In this document: positions 46,160 to 58,480 of the stretch, piece after piece | Layout of the letters: each line of letters begins with the position of its first letter | Position numbering within the stretch: position 1 is the stretch's first letter | NCBI RefSeq assembly: GCF_964340395.1 | Contig: NC_135565.1 | Span: forward strand, 9,600,742-9,664,741 | Direction: 5' to 3' | Length of the DNA: 64,000 nt | Source of the DNA: Glandiceps talaboti | Taxonomy: Eukaryota > Hemichordata > Enteropneusta > Spengelidae | Position numbers and translations under genes: made by a program | The notes under the pieces: generated by a model | Database searches by the model: none | Told to the model about the DNA's origin: nothing | What the model saw: only the letters and a program-made list of their open reading frames with translations

Positions 46160-46560
46160 ACACAACATATCTAAGTCTGTTTGTTTTAGGTTCACAAATG
46201 TTGTTGCGTGATCAGAGTCGTGATAATTCCTCAAAACCCAATTATAGCGGGGACTATGTCATTCTCAATGACTTGTTTGTCCAGTATTACACGAAGCATT
46301 TAGGCACCAATATTTGATTGACAGCTACAGTATTGATGATTCAGATATTTACAAGCCCCTTTGGTCTCTATTTACGAATTGTCAGACAGATTGGTGCGCA
46401 TTTGAAAAAGTTGAACCTGAGTTGAGTGAAATTTAGTTGTCATAAAATAATATTGCAAAGTTTAGTGAAAAGAACATCAATTTTTTTTCTCCGACATGGA
46501 GCGTACTGACTGTGGTGAGCGCCCTTGTTGATAGCATTATTTTTTATTTATGAATTCATT
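46160..46560 (+). repeat. Composite repeat X, module C
   Basis: Inverted match to 55660-55960: TTTAGGCACCAATATTTGATTG, CCCCTTTGGTCTCTATTTACG, TTTAGTGAAAAGAACATC, CGACATGGAGCGTACTGAC. Partial relatives at 58485-58570 and 26085-26215. Confidence 0.7.
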
Positions 46561-46990
46561 TATTTATTTATTTATTTTTATTTTATTTTTTTTAATTTTT
46601 TTTTTTTGGGGGGGGGATTTCACGAAAAGGGTATGTTTTTCATCGGCCATCTAGTTCCGTGGAATCGTAAAAAAGGTGTACTTTTTCAGACCACCCTCCA
46701 GAATAGGGGTAAGATGCCCCTTTTCTATTCTCTTTCAGAAGAAACTTCACAACGAAGGCCCGGGGACGAAATAGTATTCAAACATTAGGGCGAACAGTGT
46801 ACTGTGCAGTGTATGGATTAGGTTTCCTTGTGATGGTAAAACCTCACAGATTTCGGAAATAAGGGGGTGTTTTTACATTGATTTTCTCCCAGATTCACTA
46901 AAAAAAAAGGGGGATGCTTTTCATTGAAATATTCCGGGAAATGGGGTACATTTGAAATTTCCATCGCCGTGGTCCATATTTATGTAGGTG
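46561..46990 (+). repeat. Repeat Y, copy 1
   Basis: After a T- and G-rich start it reads TTCATCGGCCATCTAGTTCCG, TGGAATCGTAAAA, GTATGGATTAGGTTTCCTTG, AAACCTCACAGATTTCGGAAAT and GGGAGAAAATC (complement) blocks that recur inverted at 62440-62665. Unclassified interspersed element. Confidence 0.65.
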
Positions 46991-46999
46991 TACATGGTA

Positions 47000-47720
47000 A
47001 AATGTCATGTCGTGTTTGGATTTTTTCAACATTAGTCAGCGATAGGACATAATCCTCCAGAAAAAAGACAACAAAAATTGAAAAACCTCAAACCAACAGC
47101 TTTTGACAAACAACCCTTTGGTCTGTATTTCCGAATTTCAGACAGATTGGTGCACATTTGAAAAAAAATTCAGTCGCCATAAAATAACACGCCCATTGTT
47201 TTTCTATGGGAATTCTGACATAGTATTCGGAATTAAATATCAAATTCCCACCCCTACAATCCCTTGATAGTTTGTTATCTTTGCATTACTTGCGATAAAA
47301 TTTTGAGATTTTAAGTCGTTTGAATCTCTTCTAAAATCGTATGGTTTTGATTTTTTTTAAATTTCCATCGCAAAATCGAGAAACTGCGATGCCATACTTT
47401 TGACCTGTGTCATGACCTCTGTGTGACAGTAATTTCGACTACAGAAAAAAGAGTCCAAAATTTAGCTTATTTTAAGACATGAAAAATGCTGGAATATTAT
47501 TGTGTTTATTACAAATTGTACTTCCATAAATAGCCGATAACATGTAATAATATATTTCTTTTAAAATCCGAATGCAATATAATAATGTACCTGAAATTAT
47601 GCAAATTACTGTGTATGTGTTGAGTGCACTTGATACATGTGATATAGGTCATTCCAGACGGTGATGATATAATTGTAATATGTTATATATATATATAACA
47701 TATATATCAATACAAACTGT
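47000..47720 (+). repeat. Composite repeat X, modules C', D and E (partial)
   Basis: Contains CAGACAGATTGGTGCACATTTG (C), TTCTAAAATCGTATGGTTTTG with ATTTCCATCGCAAAATCGAG (D; inverted at 55290-55390) and GTACTTCCATAAATAGCCGA, GCAATATAATAATGTACCTG (E; inverted near 55130-55190). It ends next to TGTTATATATATATATAACA, a 20-bp perfect palindrome at 47681-47700. Confidence 0.65.
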
Positions 47721-49895
47721 GACCTGGTACCTAAACCATCAAGCAAATTGATCTTATTATTTTATGGTCAATTTTTATCACAATTTGTATTGCAAGTATT
47801 CGAACATGTAATTTTATAATCAAAGTTCTCTTCGTGGTAAACGTCCTAGTTATTACAATGTTCAGTGGTGCGCTGCTCAAAATGATGTCGTATCAGAAAT
47901 GGGGCCTTCCATAACAGTAAAAAGTATGCCAAATACTTACATATAGAGAAGATTCTGAGACTCCATACATGATATATTTAATTGGTATTTGTGTAGATCA
48001 TTCATTAAAATATAGAAACCAACGTCAAGTTTATATAAGACAGCTCCAATGGACACATGCACTTTCTTATCATTAAATTTAAAGGATGCCTTTTCGTAAG
48101 GTATTGCATAATTACCTAAATTATTTAATTATGCAAACCCCTTAGTTCATAAACTATATAAAGAAGCGCTATTGTAAACATGTGCTTTGTTATCAGTTGA
48201 AATTCCAAGCTTGTGGTCTTGTTTCTGATATCAAAAACATTAATAATGAAAGTAGGACTCGTATTTTTGTATTGTCAGTGTGTATACCAGAGTATATGCA
48301 ATTTAAAGCTGATATTGTTACGATATTGCTTAATTACTAAAAACATTGATTATGGTAATTGAAAATGTATCAAGTTTACTAAAGATGTGCGCCAAACTGT
48401 GAATTCTAAAGCTTTCAGTTTTCAGGTATTACCTTATTACAGAAAGAGTATAATTGTGCAAAACACATATAAATATTCATTGGATGTTTAATTAAGTCTA
48501 ATCCATTCTTGCCATTCACTGACAGAAAAATAGGTAGAGCGAAACAAACTTCCCTCACTCCATAAGTGAAGGAAGTTGCTATAATTACAACCTTGGCAAA
48601 TGTTTAACCCATCCACTCAAGCTGAGAACTGCTTCATTTCACCTATGACACCAAGTTGTTGACAGCCATCACATCATAGCGGACTCGTTGGTGGTTTCTT
48701 TTATGTGAGTAGATACTATTTGTTTTTTATTCTAAGGCCAGAAGATTTTTTTTAAAAGCTGTTCAAAGGGCAACCTAACCAAGAATGTAAAACAAGCCAT
48801 ATATACTGATGGCAAAACATTTCAAGTTGAGTTTATATAGTACATACTCAGGCATTTTGAATTTGTCTCTTTTGTATGGCGGTTTATTTCCATCAGTTTG
48901 TTCTACAGTCAGGAAATATGCATAATTTACAGTTCAACAATTTTTCTCCCCTCTCCTCTAAAACATTTTAAACCATGAAAAATGAAAATCAAGAATTATT
49001 TAAGCCACCCCTTCTGTCACCTACACTACATAATGCTAAAATATGTTATCAAAACACCAGAATCTGCAGGATTGAGACACTTATATTATGCAGTACATTT
49101 ACCTGGCTATGAAGTGTATTTTTGTGGCAAAGCTCAATAACTCATTTCTGACAATCACTAAAACGAAATGATAGTGAAATTAATTTCAAACAAAAAACTT
49201 TGTTGTTTTCATAATGATTACGACATCACGAACTAAAACTGCTGCACTAACCATAACTGGAATAGTTATTAACTAATAATATATTCAGTGAAAACTTTTT
49301 AAATACAACATTGAGAAGGAAATGTTAATTGGAGGTTGATTTTATAGCCTGTACATTAACATGATGAAATCATGATCACAGTAGGGAGTTGATTACATGT
49401 CGCAGCTTATTTGGTTGTATTTATTGTGCCATATTTTGGTTGTGTTCTTACACAAATACGTATACCCACAGGTGATTATATTGTAGCTGATAAAAGTTTC
49501 CAAAAAAGTTTTAGTTGCAGCTAGTGCAGTGTTGAGTGAGATCCCAGCCTAATTACATTAAAAATGTATTCCCATTTCAAAATTTGTCCTGTCTTCTCTT
49601 ATTTTAGTATCATCGAAAAAAGTGAACACTGTTTGATTGTAACATTGCAGTTTGTCTGCAGACAGCAGTCTGAAAAGTTTAACCTTAATATATTTATTCA
49701 CATTCGCGTAGTATTTACTTTAAGATATTCTCTCCGGGTTGCATTAACATGAAACTTTACTTTGTAGGCATTGAGAGTACACTATAATGTTGCATTCACA
49801 AACTATTTGAAAGTTTTCAAAAAGATAGTATTATTATGATGATCATTTTCATTGTAAACTTACTTACATAATACAATTACCAAAGGGGCATATTA
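47721..49895. other. No recognised gene; degenerate family II copy at about 47985-48590
   Basis: TTAATTATGCAAACC (48125) and related spaced motifs suggest an old family II element ending in the stem-loop CTTCCCTCACT / AAGTGAAGGAAG (about 48550-48577). The remainder is AT-rich without domains. Confidence 0.45.
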
Positions 49896-49909
49896 TTGAC
49901 CGGGAATCT

Positions 49910-49986
49910 GATGATGATGATGTTGATGATGATGATGACGACGATGATGATGATGATGATGATGATGTTGTTGTTGTTGTTGTTGT

Positions 49987-50036
<50 letters not shown>

Positions 50037-50097
50037 TTGTTGATGATGTTGATGATGATGATGATGACGACGACGATGATGATGATGATGATGATAA
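49910..50097. repeat. (GAT)n/(GTT)n microsatellite
   Basis: GATGAT with GTT and GAC blocks. Poly-Ser, poly-Ile and poly-Met frames across it are artefacts. Confidence 0.97.
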
Positions 50098-50199
50098 CAA
50101 TGATATCAAACATGAATACACAATTTTGAGTTTTATAACAGCAACTTTATTTTTTTATGTGTGATTTTTATAATTATACAATATATAATGACAGATTAC

Positions 50200-51760
50200 C
50201 AACCTACTAAAATATAGAATTAGAATTAGAAGATTTTAATCACATACATAAAGAACTTGCAAATGTATCAGAATGTTACAGAACTAGATAAAGAAGAACA
50301 TGTAGGAGAAATTTCTCTTATTAATTTACCAGAGAAGACCTTCATGATGAGTATGTGATGGGACCAGCTTCTGGAATTGAAGAACTGAGACAAGAAATTA
50401 GATAGTTTAGTTTAATAGTTAAATCAGAGAAAGGTAAAAATCAGGTATACTTTTAAAATTGAAATCTGCAACCATATAATGGTCCATTTCTAAGAATATA
50501 AAGTCCTTCAACTATTGAACCAACATTACTTAAATCGTTACCCAGAACTGCTGATGGTAGATATTGTAAAAGATGCCCTTAAGATAAATTTAACTACTTG
50601 TAAACCACTACAGCCAGCAGCATTGCAAGGAGAACGTTAACAGTGGTAGACCCTGATATATTAGATGTTTTAGAAAGAAAATAAATATAGAAGAAAGAAT
50701 AGAATTATCAGGTTCTATAAGAGAAAATGAATTAAATGCATTTTAAAAACCTATTAAGAATTTATCATCAGCAGACATACATATAGTAAGGGATTACCAA
50801 ACTACAATTTGCAAGGAGAAATGTCACATAGGGCTGTAACCTATCCAGGGAACATACATACGCTAATGAAGATACTGAGAAGGATGGCTTTCCCTTTAAA
50901 GTGGCCATATGGATGAGCTGAAAGTGATATAAACAGATCAAATACTGTATATAAGATTGGAAAATGGAACAAATTAAATCAGTGTAAGGCTATAAACGAT
51001 GACCTCAATTTTGCCAATAAAAGTCTATATCTCTACACTAGATTAGAAGAGTGAAATGGAGAGTACAGAAGAATTATCATCTGAAGCACTACAAGAGAAA
51101 GATAAATTAAAGAATCGGATGTATAAATACGAAAATGAGATTATTGAATTAAATGGTATACTAGCTGAAACAAAGTCATTTAAAGAAATAGTAAAAGACA
51201 GCAATTTAAAATAATAAACACCACAGAAACATCTTGTGTACTGATTCTCACTACTTTAAAGCTTTAAAAAGATATAGACAGCTTTTAAAAATAAGTGGCG
51301 TTACTATTTTGTCATTATCCACTGCATTAGGATTAGTTATAACATCAATATGTATAGCTTTAGGTACAAACGATAACAAGTAGCCCAACAACTACTGGAG
51401 ATGGCAATAACCCAAACTATGGACTACCAATAAAAGCATACAGTGCAGCTAAATCAGCTATACAACGTGTACCTGAATGGTTAAAATCGTTAGAAATTAA
51501 AGCAGCAGCAGTTTTACCTGGTTTACCAGGATCTGTATAGAATTTATCCTAACAATAGGTGAAAGTATACTTGGGTATGTAGCCGAATACCTTTGGATTG
51601 CTTTAGTTGGTTTGACAATATATGTGTTTGAGTGTTTGAAGAACAAACAGTGGAAATAAAATGTATAATACATATAAATGGCACATTCAAAGGAGTTAGA
51701 ACCAAGTCATACCAGTAAATAGTAAAACAGCTTTAGCTGCAAAATATGAAAGAACTGTGT
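50200..51760 (+). mobile_element. Decayed viral-like element segment, possibly Polinton/Maverick
   Basis: A distinctly A-rich, codon-like stretch with several short frames broken by stops and shifts. A 52-codon frame (51056-51214) is acidic and coiled-coil-like (ESTEELSSEALQEKDKLKN). Next is a piece with a hydrophobic helix (SGVTILSLSTALGLVITSI, to about 51383), then SAIQRVPEWLKSLEIKAAAV and a segment of the form GESILGYVAEYLWIALVGL ending at 51659. The pattern 'PGLPGSV ... GESILGYVAEYLW' resembles small membrane proteins of Polinton-type elements as I remember them; that is the only basis for the class. Not functional: at least four stops or frame changes. Confidence 0.4.
51056..51214 (+). 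pseudogene. 52-residue coiled-coil-like frame in the decayed element
   Basis: ATG at 51056 and TAA at 51212-51214. Rich in Glu, Lys and Leu with heptad-like spacing. No family is recognised. It lies between other broken frames of the same A-rich style, so it is read as a remnant rather than a host gene. Confidence 0.4.
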
Positions 51761-51959
51761 AGAGAGTTACATATAATCAGCATATCCTGGAGAAGTCTTA
51801 TACGTTAGATAGAGGTAGTGGAATGCTTTTAGTAATAGTTTGATATTACCGTCAAAGGAATTGTTGGAATTCAGAAACATTGTGTAAAGTTCTTGACATA
51901 CTATTCTCCATGGGAAGAATTCCTGAATAAGCTTTGCAGAAGAGTTTTGTATTTTCACC

Positions 51960-52200
51960 AAAATCCCCTACTTTAGACCTAATTTGCATATTCATGACCC
52001 AGCAAAAATCTCTTGAATAAAATCAGATCTGGGTATTTCAAGACACCTTCACACCAAATTTCAGCTCAATTACCCTATTAGTTTTGGAATTGAAATACAC
52101 ACACTTGACGAACAGAGGGACGGATGGACAACAGTCAAAGGCCAGACAACAACCTACCACTATAGCTCCGCTGACTGTCTTTGACAGTGGAGCTAAAAAA
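51960..52200 (+). mobile_element. Helentron-like 3' half with terminal stem-loop
   Basis: Family III-type text (CTAATTTGCATATTCATGACC; 'caaatttcagctcaattaccc') is followed by a short GGAC tract and the stem-loop TAGCTCCGCTGaCTGTC-ttt-GACAGTGGAGCTA at 52163-52195. Confidence 0.6.
52163..52195 (+). other. Terminal stem-loop
   Basis: A 15-bp stem with one or two imperfect positions and a TTT loop; ends TAGCTCC / GGAGCTA. Confidence 0.8.
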
Positions 52201-52789
52201 GTAGTCGTTTTTGGAATATTCGTTGCCATGGTAACCAAATATGATGTTATTATGTGTATTATTTTTTTTTCTCCAAAATTCGGCATAAAATGTGAAGAAA
52301 AAGAGATTGGCCAAAAATTTCCCTAACTTCTAACATGTATGAGTCAGTGCTATCCGTTGTTACACAACACATATCCCATGCATGCAAATGGCAGAAATTC
52401 AGTTCAGATGATAAAATGTTTGATATTTTTTTGCAAATTAACTTATGGCTTTGCTTTTATGGTTACTAAAGTATACATTTGATTATGAAATATCTGGTCT
52501 GGTCTGGTGTATCCATAAGTATGCAAATTATAGATGTTTGCAAAAAAGTTAAAAGTGTAAAAATAAAATTATTCACTACTTGTGACACTCATTAAAACAT
52601 TATCTGTACTCTAAAATCAACAAAATATGTATATGATAGTAAATTAAAGTACATAGAATGTCAGCAATCTGTGAGAAATTGATCTAGTTTCACTCTTTTA
52701 TCACAACATCTGCAAAATTAAGTGTCCACACATATTTGAGTAACAGGTGTCATTGGTGGTTGAGAATAGCTGTTGTAATTTGTACGAGG
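52201..52789. other. No recognised feature
   Basis: AT-rich sequence without motif-bearing frames. Confidence 0.6.
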
Positions 52790-53285
52790 AAAATAAAATC
52801 AGACAAAATTCTACACAGGGAACTGTTGTCTGCTTCACTTTCTTCAGTTTGTTGGTGGTCTCAGATAGTGCTGAGGCCCATTGTAGACTGAGTGCTATTG
52901 ACATAATAATGCCACTGGATATAGTTAGGGATTGGTAGCCTTCCATTTTCATAGATATATTGATAAATTATCCATAATTTCTCAGTTGTGTCACGTTCAA
53001 AGTGACTATGTGTGTTGTAGGACCCTGATTTGTTTTCATTGCTTTATCATTGCTTTACATGCAACATCTTGAATGTGATACAATGTAACACACTATGTAC
53101 AATTCCTCACACCTGGACTGACCTATCTTACACGCACTATGCGCGTACACCGTAAATTTCATTATTTCAGGTACATTATTGCACTCAGATTAATATGTTA
53201 CATATTACACTAACATAAATATCCTTGGATATTTATGGAAGTACACTTTGTAATAAATATTTCTCAGCGCTTGTAATGAGCATGA
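52790..53285 (-). repeat. Composite repeat X, module E (second inverted copy)
   Basis: GCCACTGGATATAGTTAGGGATTGG, ATTGATAAATTATCCATAATTT and GGAAGTACACTTTGTAATAAAT match 54790-55205 in the same orientation and 44420-44830 inverted. Confidence 0.7.
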
Positions 53286-53335
53286 CAAGATATAATACAT
53301 GTTTTAATACAACCGTAAGTAAGTATAGAAAGAAC

Positions 53336-54357
53336 GAACCAGATTTAAACTGAATGCCTCCCGTAAGGGAATTACTAATTATGCAAATAACTCATTAAAT
53401 TAAAAAAAACAATGGTAACAGGCTCTGTTTTTAGACAAGCGTGCTTTCTTAGGTTAATGTATGTAAGAGTGTATGATACTGCTTAAATATCATTCATTAT
53501 TCAAAATACTCATTAAAGGTAAAAGTTGTAGCAACAAACTTCATAGGACAGGTGCGTATCATTATGGTTGATATATGTATCATATTATACAAAATTTTAA
53601 GCTTGCATTTTTAAGATACAACCTAGTTACTTAAAATCATTAATTATGCAAATTTTTCATTTAAAAGTGTAAGCTATATCATAGTTTTTATAGGACATAT
53701 CCGCTTTGTTATGGTTAACGTATGTACTAAATTGTATTGAAATTGAAGTATGCAGTCTTAAGATATAGCCTAATTACCAAAAATCATTAATTATGCAAAT
53801 TATTTATTAACACTAAGGTACATCAACTAACTTTATAGGACATATACAATTTCGTATGGTTAATGTAAGTACTGAATTGTATTAATATTGAAGTATGTAA
53901 TCTTAAGATATAGCCTAATTACTGAAAATCATTTATTATGCAAATTATTCATTAACACTATGGTGCATCAACAAACTTGATAGGACATATGTGTTTTCTT
54001 ATGTTTAACGTATGTACTAAATTATGTTGAATTTGAAGTATGCATTCTTAAGATATAGCCTAATTACCAAAAATAATTAATTATGCAAACTATCCATTAA
54101 CGCTTTAAGGTACATAAACGAATTTTATAGGACAAATGTATGTTGTTATGTTTCACGAATACACTAATTTTTATTGAAATTGAAGTATGCAGTCGTAAGA
54201 TATTGCTTAATTATTTGATTTCATTAATATGCAAATTTCTCTAATTAAACATTGACCGATCTGGCTTAAAACCTAATCAGGTCTAGCTATTACCCTAATG
54301 ATTATGTATTCCAAATTTCATTACAATTAAGCCAACTGATTTTTAGAAAACGATGAC

Positions 54358-54388
<31 letters not shown>

Positions 54389-54460
54389 CACACACACAGA
54401 CAGACAGACACAGACATTCCCCTTTTAATACCTCCCGTACCCTTACGGGAGGTAAAAATG
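53336..54460 (+). mobile_element. Helentron-like element, family II (147-bp unit), copy 2
   Basis: The 5' end CCTCCCGTAAGGG (53357-53369) is the exact complement of CCCTTACGGGAGG in the 3' terminal stem-loop (54430-54453, ACCTCCCGTA-ccc-TTACGGGAGGT). Between them are five direct copies of a 145-147-bp unit (TTATGC at 53644, 53791, 53936, 54081, about 54228) and an ACAG microsatellite (54358-54415). This is the complete anatomy of a DINE-1/pearl-like Helentron-associated element: 5' inverted repeat, tandem core, microsatellite, 3' hairpin. It splits two E modules of repeat X. Confidence 0.85.
54430..54453 (+). other. Terminal stem-loop of family II copy 2
   Basis: ACCTCCCGTA / TACGGGAGGT, 10-bp perfect stem with a short CCCT loop. 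Confidence 0.85.
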
Positions 54461-54739
54461 GGAGAGTTGTTTCCATGGAAATGTAAATTAGACTTAAAAT
54501 TGTATGTTCCAAACTGTAAGTTCATAGGATATGAACTCACCAGACAAATTCAAATATGGCCGGCCTGTGATATCACCATGTACACTGCATGAATATTTAT
54601 CAATTTCAAAGTAACCAAGTAAATATCAACAACACGTCTAAGAAAGAAAAGCTACACTTGGCAGAGTTGTTCTAAGAATATATTTGTTGAATTTAGCAGT
54701 CAACATTTGCAAAGGAGTCATCATAACAGACAGTTGTGT

Positions 54740-56175
54740 GAAATTACGTTGTACCTTTTGCCTGTTCACTTTCTTCGTGCGGGTTCAGTTTGATGGAGGT
54801 ATATACCTATAGTTCTGAGTCCCATTGTCGACTGAGTGACCCATGCTATTCAACACAATGCCACTGGATATAGTTGGGGATTAGTAGCTGGCCTTCCATG
54901 CCTTCTATTTTTATCGGAATATTGATAAATTATCCATGATATCACAGTTGTGTCACCTTCAAGGTTGCAACCTTTTATTTCCGTTGCTTTAGTATGCATG
55001 CGCTGTGCAGATGTACACGTAAACATCTTAAAGATGCAATACAATGTTACACAGTGTAACAATACCATCATGCCTGGAAAGACCTATAACATGTGCACTC
55101 CGCACGTACACCGTACATTTCATATAATTTCAGGTACATTATTAAATTGCATTCGGATTACATGTTATCGGCTATTCATGGAAGTACAATTTGTAATAAA
55201 GTAAATTATATTCTTACAGCGTTTTTCAGGTCTTCATTAAAGGTAAATTTTGGACTGATTTTTTTTACACAGTAACTATCATCGCTGTTATTCGATTTTG
55301 CGATGGAAATTTAAAAAACATCAAAAACATACGATTTTAGAAGAGATTCAAACAACTTCAAATCTTATCGCAAGTAAGGCAAAAATGAAAAATTTAAACC
55401 AAGCGATTGTACTAATGTGTCGGGTGCAAACTTGATATGTAAATCCAAAACCCGTGTCAGAAAACACACAAGAAAACTATTGTAAACCGGCACATTTTAC
55501 CAGGTACTGCATAAATGTGGACCTCTAACTGCATTATTCTGAAAGCAATACATGTAATACATACAGACAGACTCACTTGGCATTTGTTTTCACAAAAATT
55601 AATCTTTAGATTTATCAAAGCTGTGTGAGAGAATTTCAAGTTATTACGTATATTTATTACCCGCCAAAAATAATGCTATTAACAGCTCAGCCATGTGTTC
55701 CAAAGGGCGCTCATCACAGCCGCGCCAGTGCGATCCATGTCGGGGAAAAAAATCGATATTCTTTTCACTAAACTTTGCAACATTATTGTATATCAAGTAA
55801 ACTTCGCTGAGCTTCACCTTTTTCAAATGCACACCGATCTGTCTGAAAAATCGTAAACAGAGACCAAAGGGGATTTGTGTAAATCTGAGTCATCGCTACC
55901 GTAGGTGTCAATCAAATATTGGTGACTAAATGCTTCCCCGAATGCTGGACAAATGAGAGATGCGCTGGGCCGCAGTGCTAGTGGCAATTTAGTAATATTA
56001 ATAAATAAGATAATATTGTTATACTTTTATTCATATACAGAGCAAGTATCAAGCTCAAAATTGTTAAGACTTGAAGCTTGAATGAGAAATGTTGCACAAT
56101 TAGTCACAACCTTTTCACCTCACACAACAACCGTGACATTTTTCATTACTATGTAATATCAAACCACTTAACTTG

Positions 56176-56208
<33 letters not shown>

Positions 56209-56280
56209 AACAACTACTACGACTACGACTACTACTACTACTACTACTTATTATATAATATTAATATTGACACTCGTGTC
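54740..56280 (-). repeat. Composite repeat X, most complete copy (A-B-C-D-E on the minus strand)
   Basis: Read on the minus strand from 56280: A (to about 56100), B (to about 55985), C (55960-55660), D (55390-55290), E (55205-54740). The same modules lie in the same order on the plus strand at 45060-47720. No conserved protein motif is seen in it. An (ACT)n tract (56176-56248) occupies part of A. Confidence 0.7.
56176..56248. repeat. (ACT)n microsatellite
   Basis: TAC/ACT trinucleotides with a few ACA and ACG variants. Confidence 0.95.
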
Positions 56281-56419
56281 CCAAAATGAAAGCAACCAAC
56301 TCACTAGTGTATTGTTTACATGACTTTGCCGAACGACTAGGAATAATCATTAATTTACAAGTTGCTAAAATTTACACGAAGTTGACTTAAAAACAGAAAG
56401 GGGCATTGCAAATATTTTG

Positions 56420-56790
56420 TAATGCATGGTAGTCCGGATTGTTTGTCTTGCTTTCAAGCAGACTACCGAGAGTTGATTGCTTTTATTTTGATACAATACC
56501 ATGCACCACTGACGCAGTCAATATAAAAAGACGCAACAATGATGTTGTGTCTACCTGGAAAATTACACACATCGCGGCGAAAACACGTTCATATGGACAT
56601 AGCACAGATGCACAGTGCAGTGAATACCTCACGCTCCCACGAAAAATCAAAACAAAATGAATAAATAAATGAAACAAAAAATTGCACTGTAAGACATGCC
56701 TAGCCATAGTTCTCTTCAGCATGTTCAAATTATATTTTATTTTAGGAGACAAAAATAGTGGTAGACGATATACGGCACCATGACACACTG
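56420..56790. repeat. Direct duplication, copy 1 (with TATA-like box)
   Basis: Homologous to 57148-57485: GTCTTGCTTTCAA.CAGACTAC, GATTGCTTTTATTTTGATAC, ATAAAAAGACGCAAC, GTTGTGTCTACCTGGA, AAGACATGCCT, TTCAGCATGTTCAAATT. ATATAAAAAGACGC at about 56521 looks like a TATA box. Protein content is not recognised. Confidence 0.75.
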
Positions 56791-57147
56791 TTTCGGGTAG
56801 TTTTTTGAAAGATTACTTGACTTGACCTCGTTTCCTTCCCCAATACGAATTAGCACTTACAATTTTATGTGCATTTCACCTGTTTCTATTTCAATCGTGC
56901 ACAATGAACCAAAAAACACAACACTCTAAACAAATACTAGTATACACACTATACTTGCCCATCACAATAATAACCTTTACCGAGCCAGTAAGCATGTAAA
57001 TATAACTGAGTTCCCTGACCGATTTAGGAGTTCCCCGGTTGTGGCTCATGATCAAAGTGAAATCGAAAATTGTGTTTGAACTGATATAAAGAAGGCAAGT
57101 CAGCTTCATGATAATATTTTGTTTTTTGTTTTTGTTTTTGAACAATA

Positions 57148-57485
57148 ATGCGTAGTCCGATTGTCTGTCTTGCTTTCAAACAGACTACGGAAAGTCGATT
57201 GCTTTTATTTTGATACATAGCATGAATCATTGTCGAAATCAACATAAAAAGACGCAACGCTGTACTGATGTTGCAGTTGCCATTGTTGTGTCTACCTGGA
57301 TCATGGCAAACACAGGTTCATATAGACACAACACAATACAGTTACCTCAAAACAAAAAAATAAATAAATAAAACAAAAATAAGACATGCCTGGCCAAAGT
57401 TCTGTTCAGCATGTTCAAATTTTATTTCATTTTACAACTAATACAAGGCAAATATAGTCATAGACGATACACCACGCCACATGTA
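57148..57485. repeat. Direct duplication, copy 2
   Basis: Same blocks in the same order as copy 1, about 730 bp downstream, moderately diverged. ACATAAAAAGACGC replaces the TATA-like sequence. Confidence 0.75.
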
Positions 57486-58480
57486 CAGTAAGTCTTCAGT
57501 ACGAAAGGGACGGGTGCATTTTTGAAAGACAATGAAACTGCTTCGTGTCACTGTGTGGATGGTAATGAACCCAATCAAGAGAAAGTGAAATAAAGTGAGT
57601 ACATAGTATTCAAGGTGGCTGGTTATCAGACAAAACTAAAAAGCCCAAAGTGTAAAATAAGAAATTTATTCATAATTATCTGGAAAATATTTGATGATTA
57701 CGCGGCAAAACAAGACTAGCGAAAGTGTTCGTTCTCGGTGAATTTAACCCTTGACCTAGTTTCATAAAGACGTCGAAGGAAACGAGGTCAGTATGACATA
57801 TCATGCATGATCAACGACGTTTACATGAGAATACAACTAAATGTTGTCTAAACTTCAGTGGAAGAGAAATTCTGTTGATCAGACAACGACTATTTTCATT
57901 TTCTTAAAACATCTTGAAGATAAGAAGCAAAATGTGACACAGACAGACAGGCTAGTCCGTCCGGTACCATATACATGAGGCACAAACATACCACCATGTG
58001 CATCTGGTTGACTGGAATTGATTGTTATCACGTAATATTTAGCGCTAACTTTATGCTGTTGCTTCCAAATATTATTGAACTGTAATCTTTCTAAACAAGT
58101 CATGGAAATTGCCAGAAACCTGATGACTTCATGACTGAATATGTTACGATCAAAATTTCCCTTACCTTCAGTTAAATTTTCTGATGGGAAGCAACACAAT
58201 CATTAAGTGTAACATCTGATAAGCGACATGGGTACAGCGACGTAATTCGTAAACAAATCTAACGTTGCGTTGGTAACTATTATTTCTGTAAATGATCCTT
58301 AAATATCAAGTACACCTGTCTTCATAGCAAACAGAAATCTGAGGCCAAGTTTTGCAACGAAAGCATACATCATTTGACTCCACCACAACGGCACACTAAT
58401 ATATTGTGAACAATAAAATAAGTACCAAATAGCTCAAAAACCTGGCTCAATTTTATCACACTCGCACAGCTCTGAGCGCC
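57486..58480. other. No recognised gene
   Basis: A 106-codon minus-strand frame lies at 57879-58199, but its composition is mixed, no domain is visible and no splice context supports it. Confidence 0.5.

Noticed and set aside
47681-47700. AT-rich 20-bp palindrome as a regulatory site
   Set aside because: Simple (AT)n symmetry; not distinguishable from chance low complexity.
49864-50129. Poly-Ser, poly-Ile and poly-Met frames
   Set aside because: Products of the (GAT)n/(GTT)n microsatellite.
57879-58199. 106-codon minus-strand frame as a gene
   Set aside because: No domain, no splice context and composition not clearly coding.
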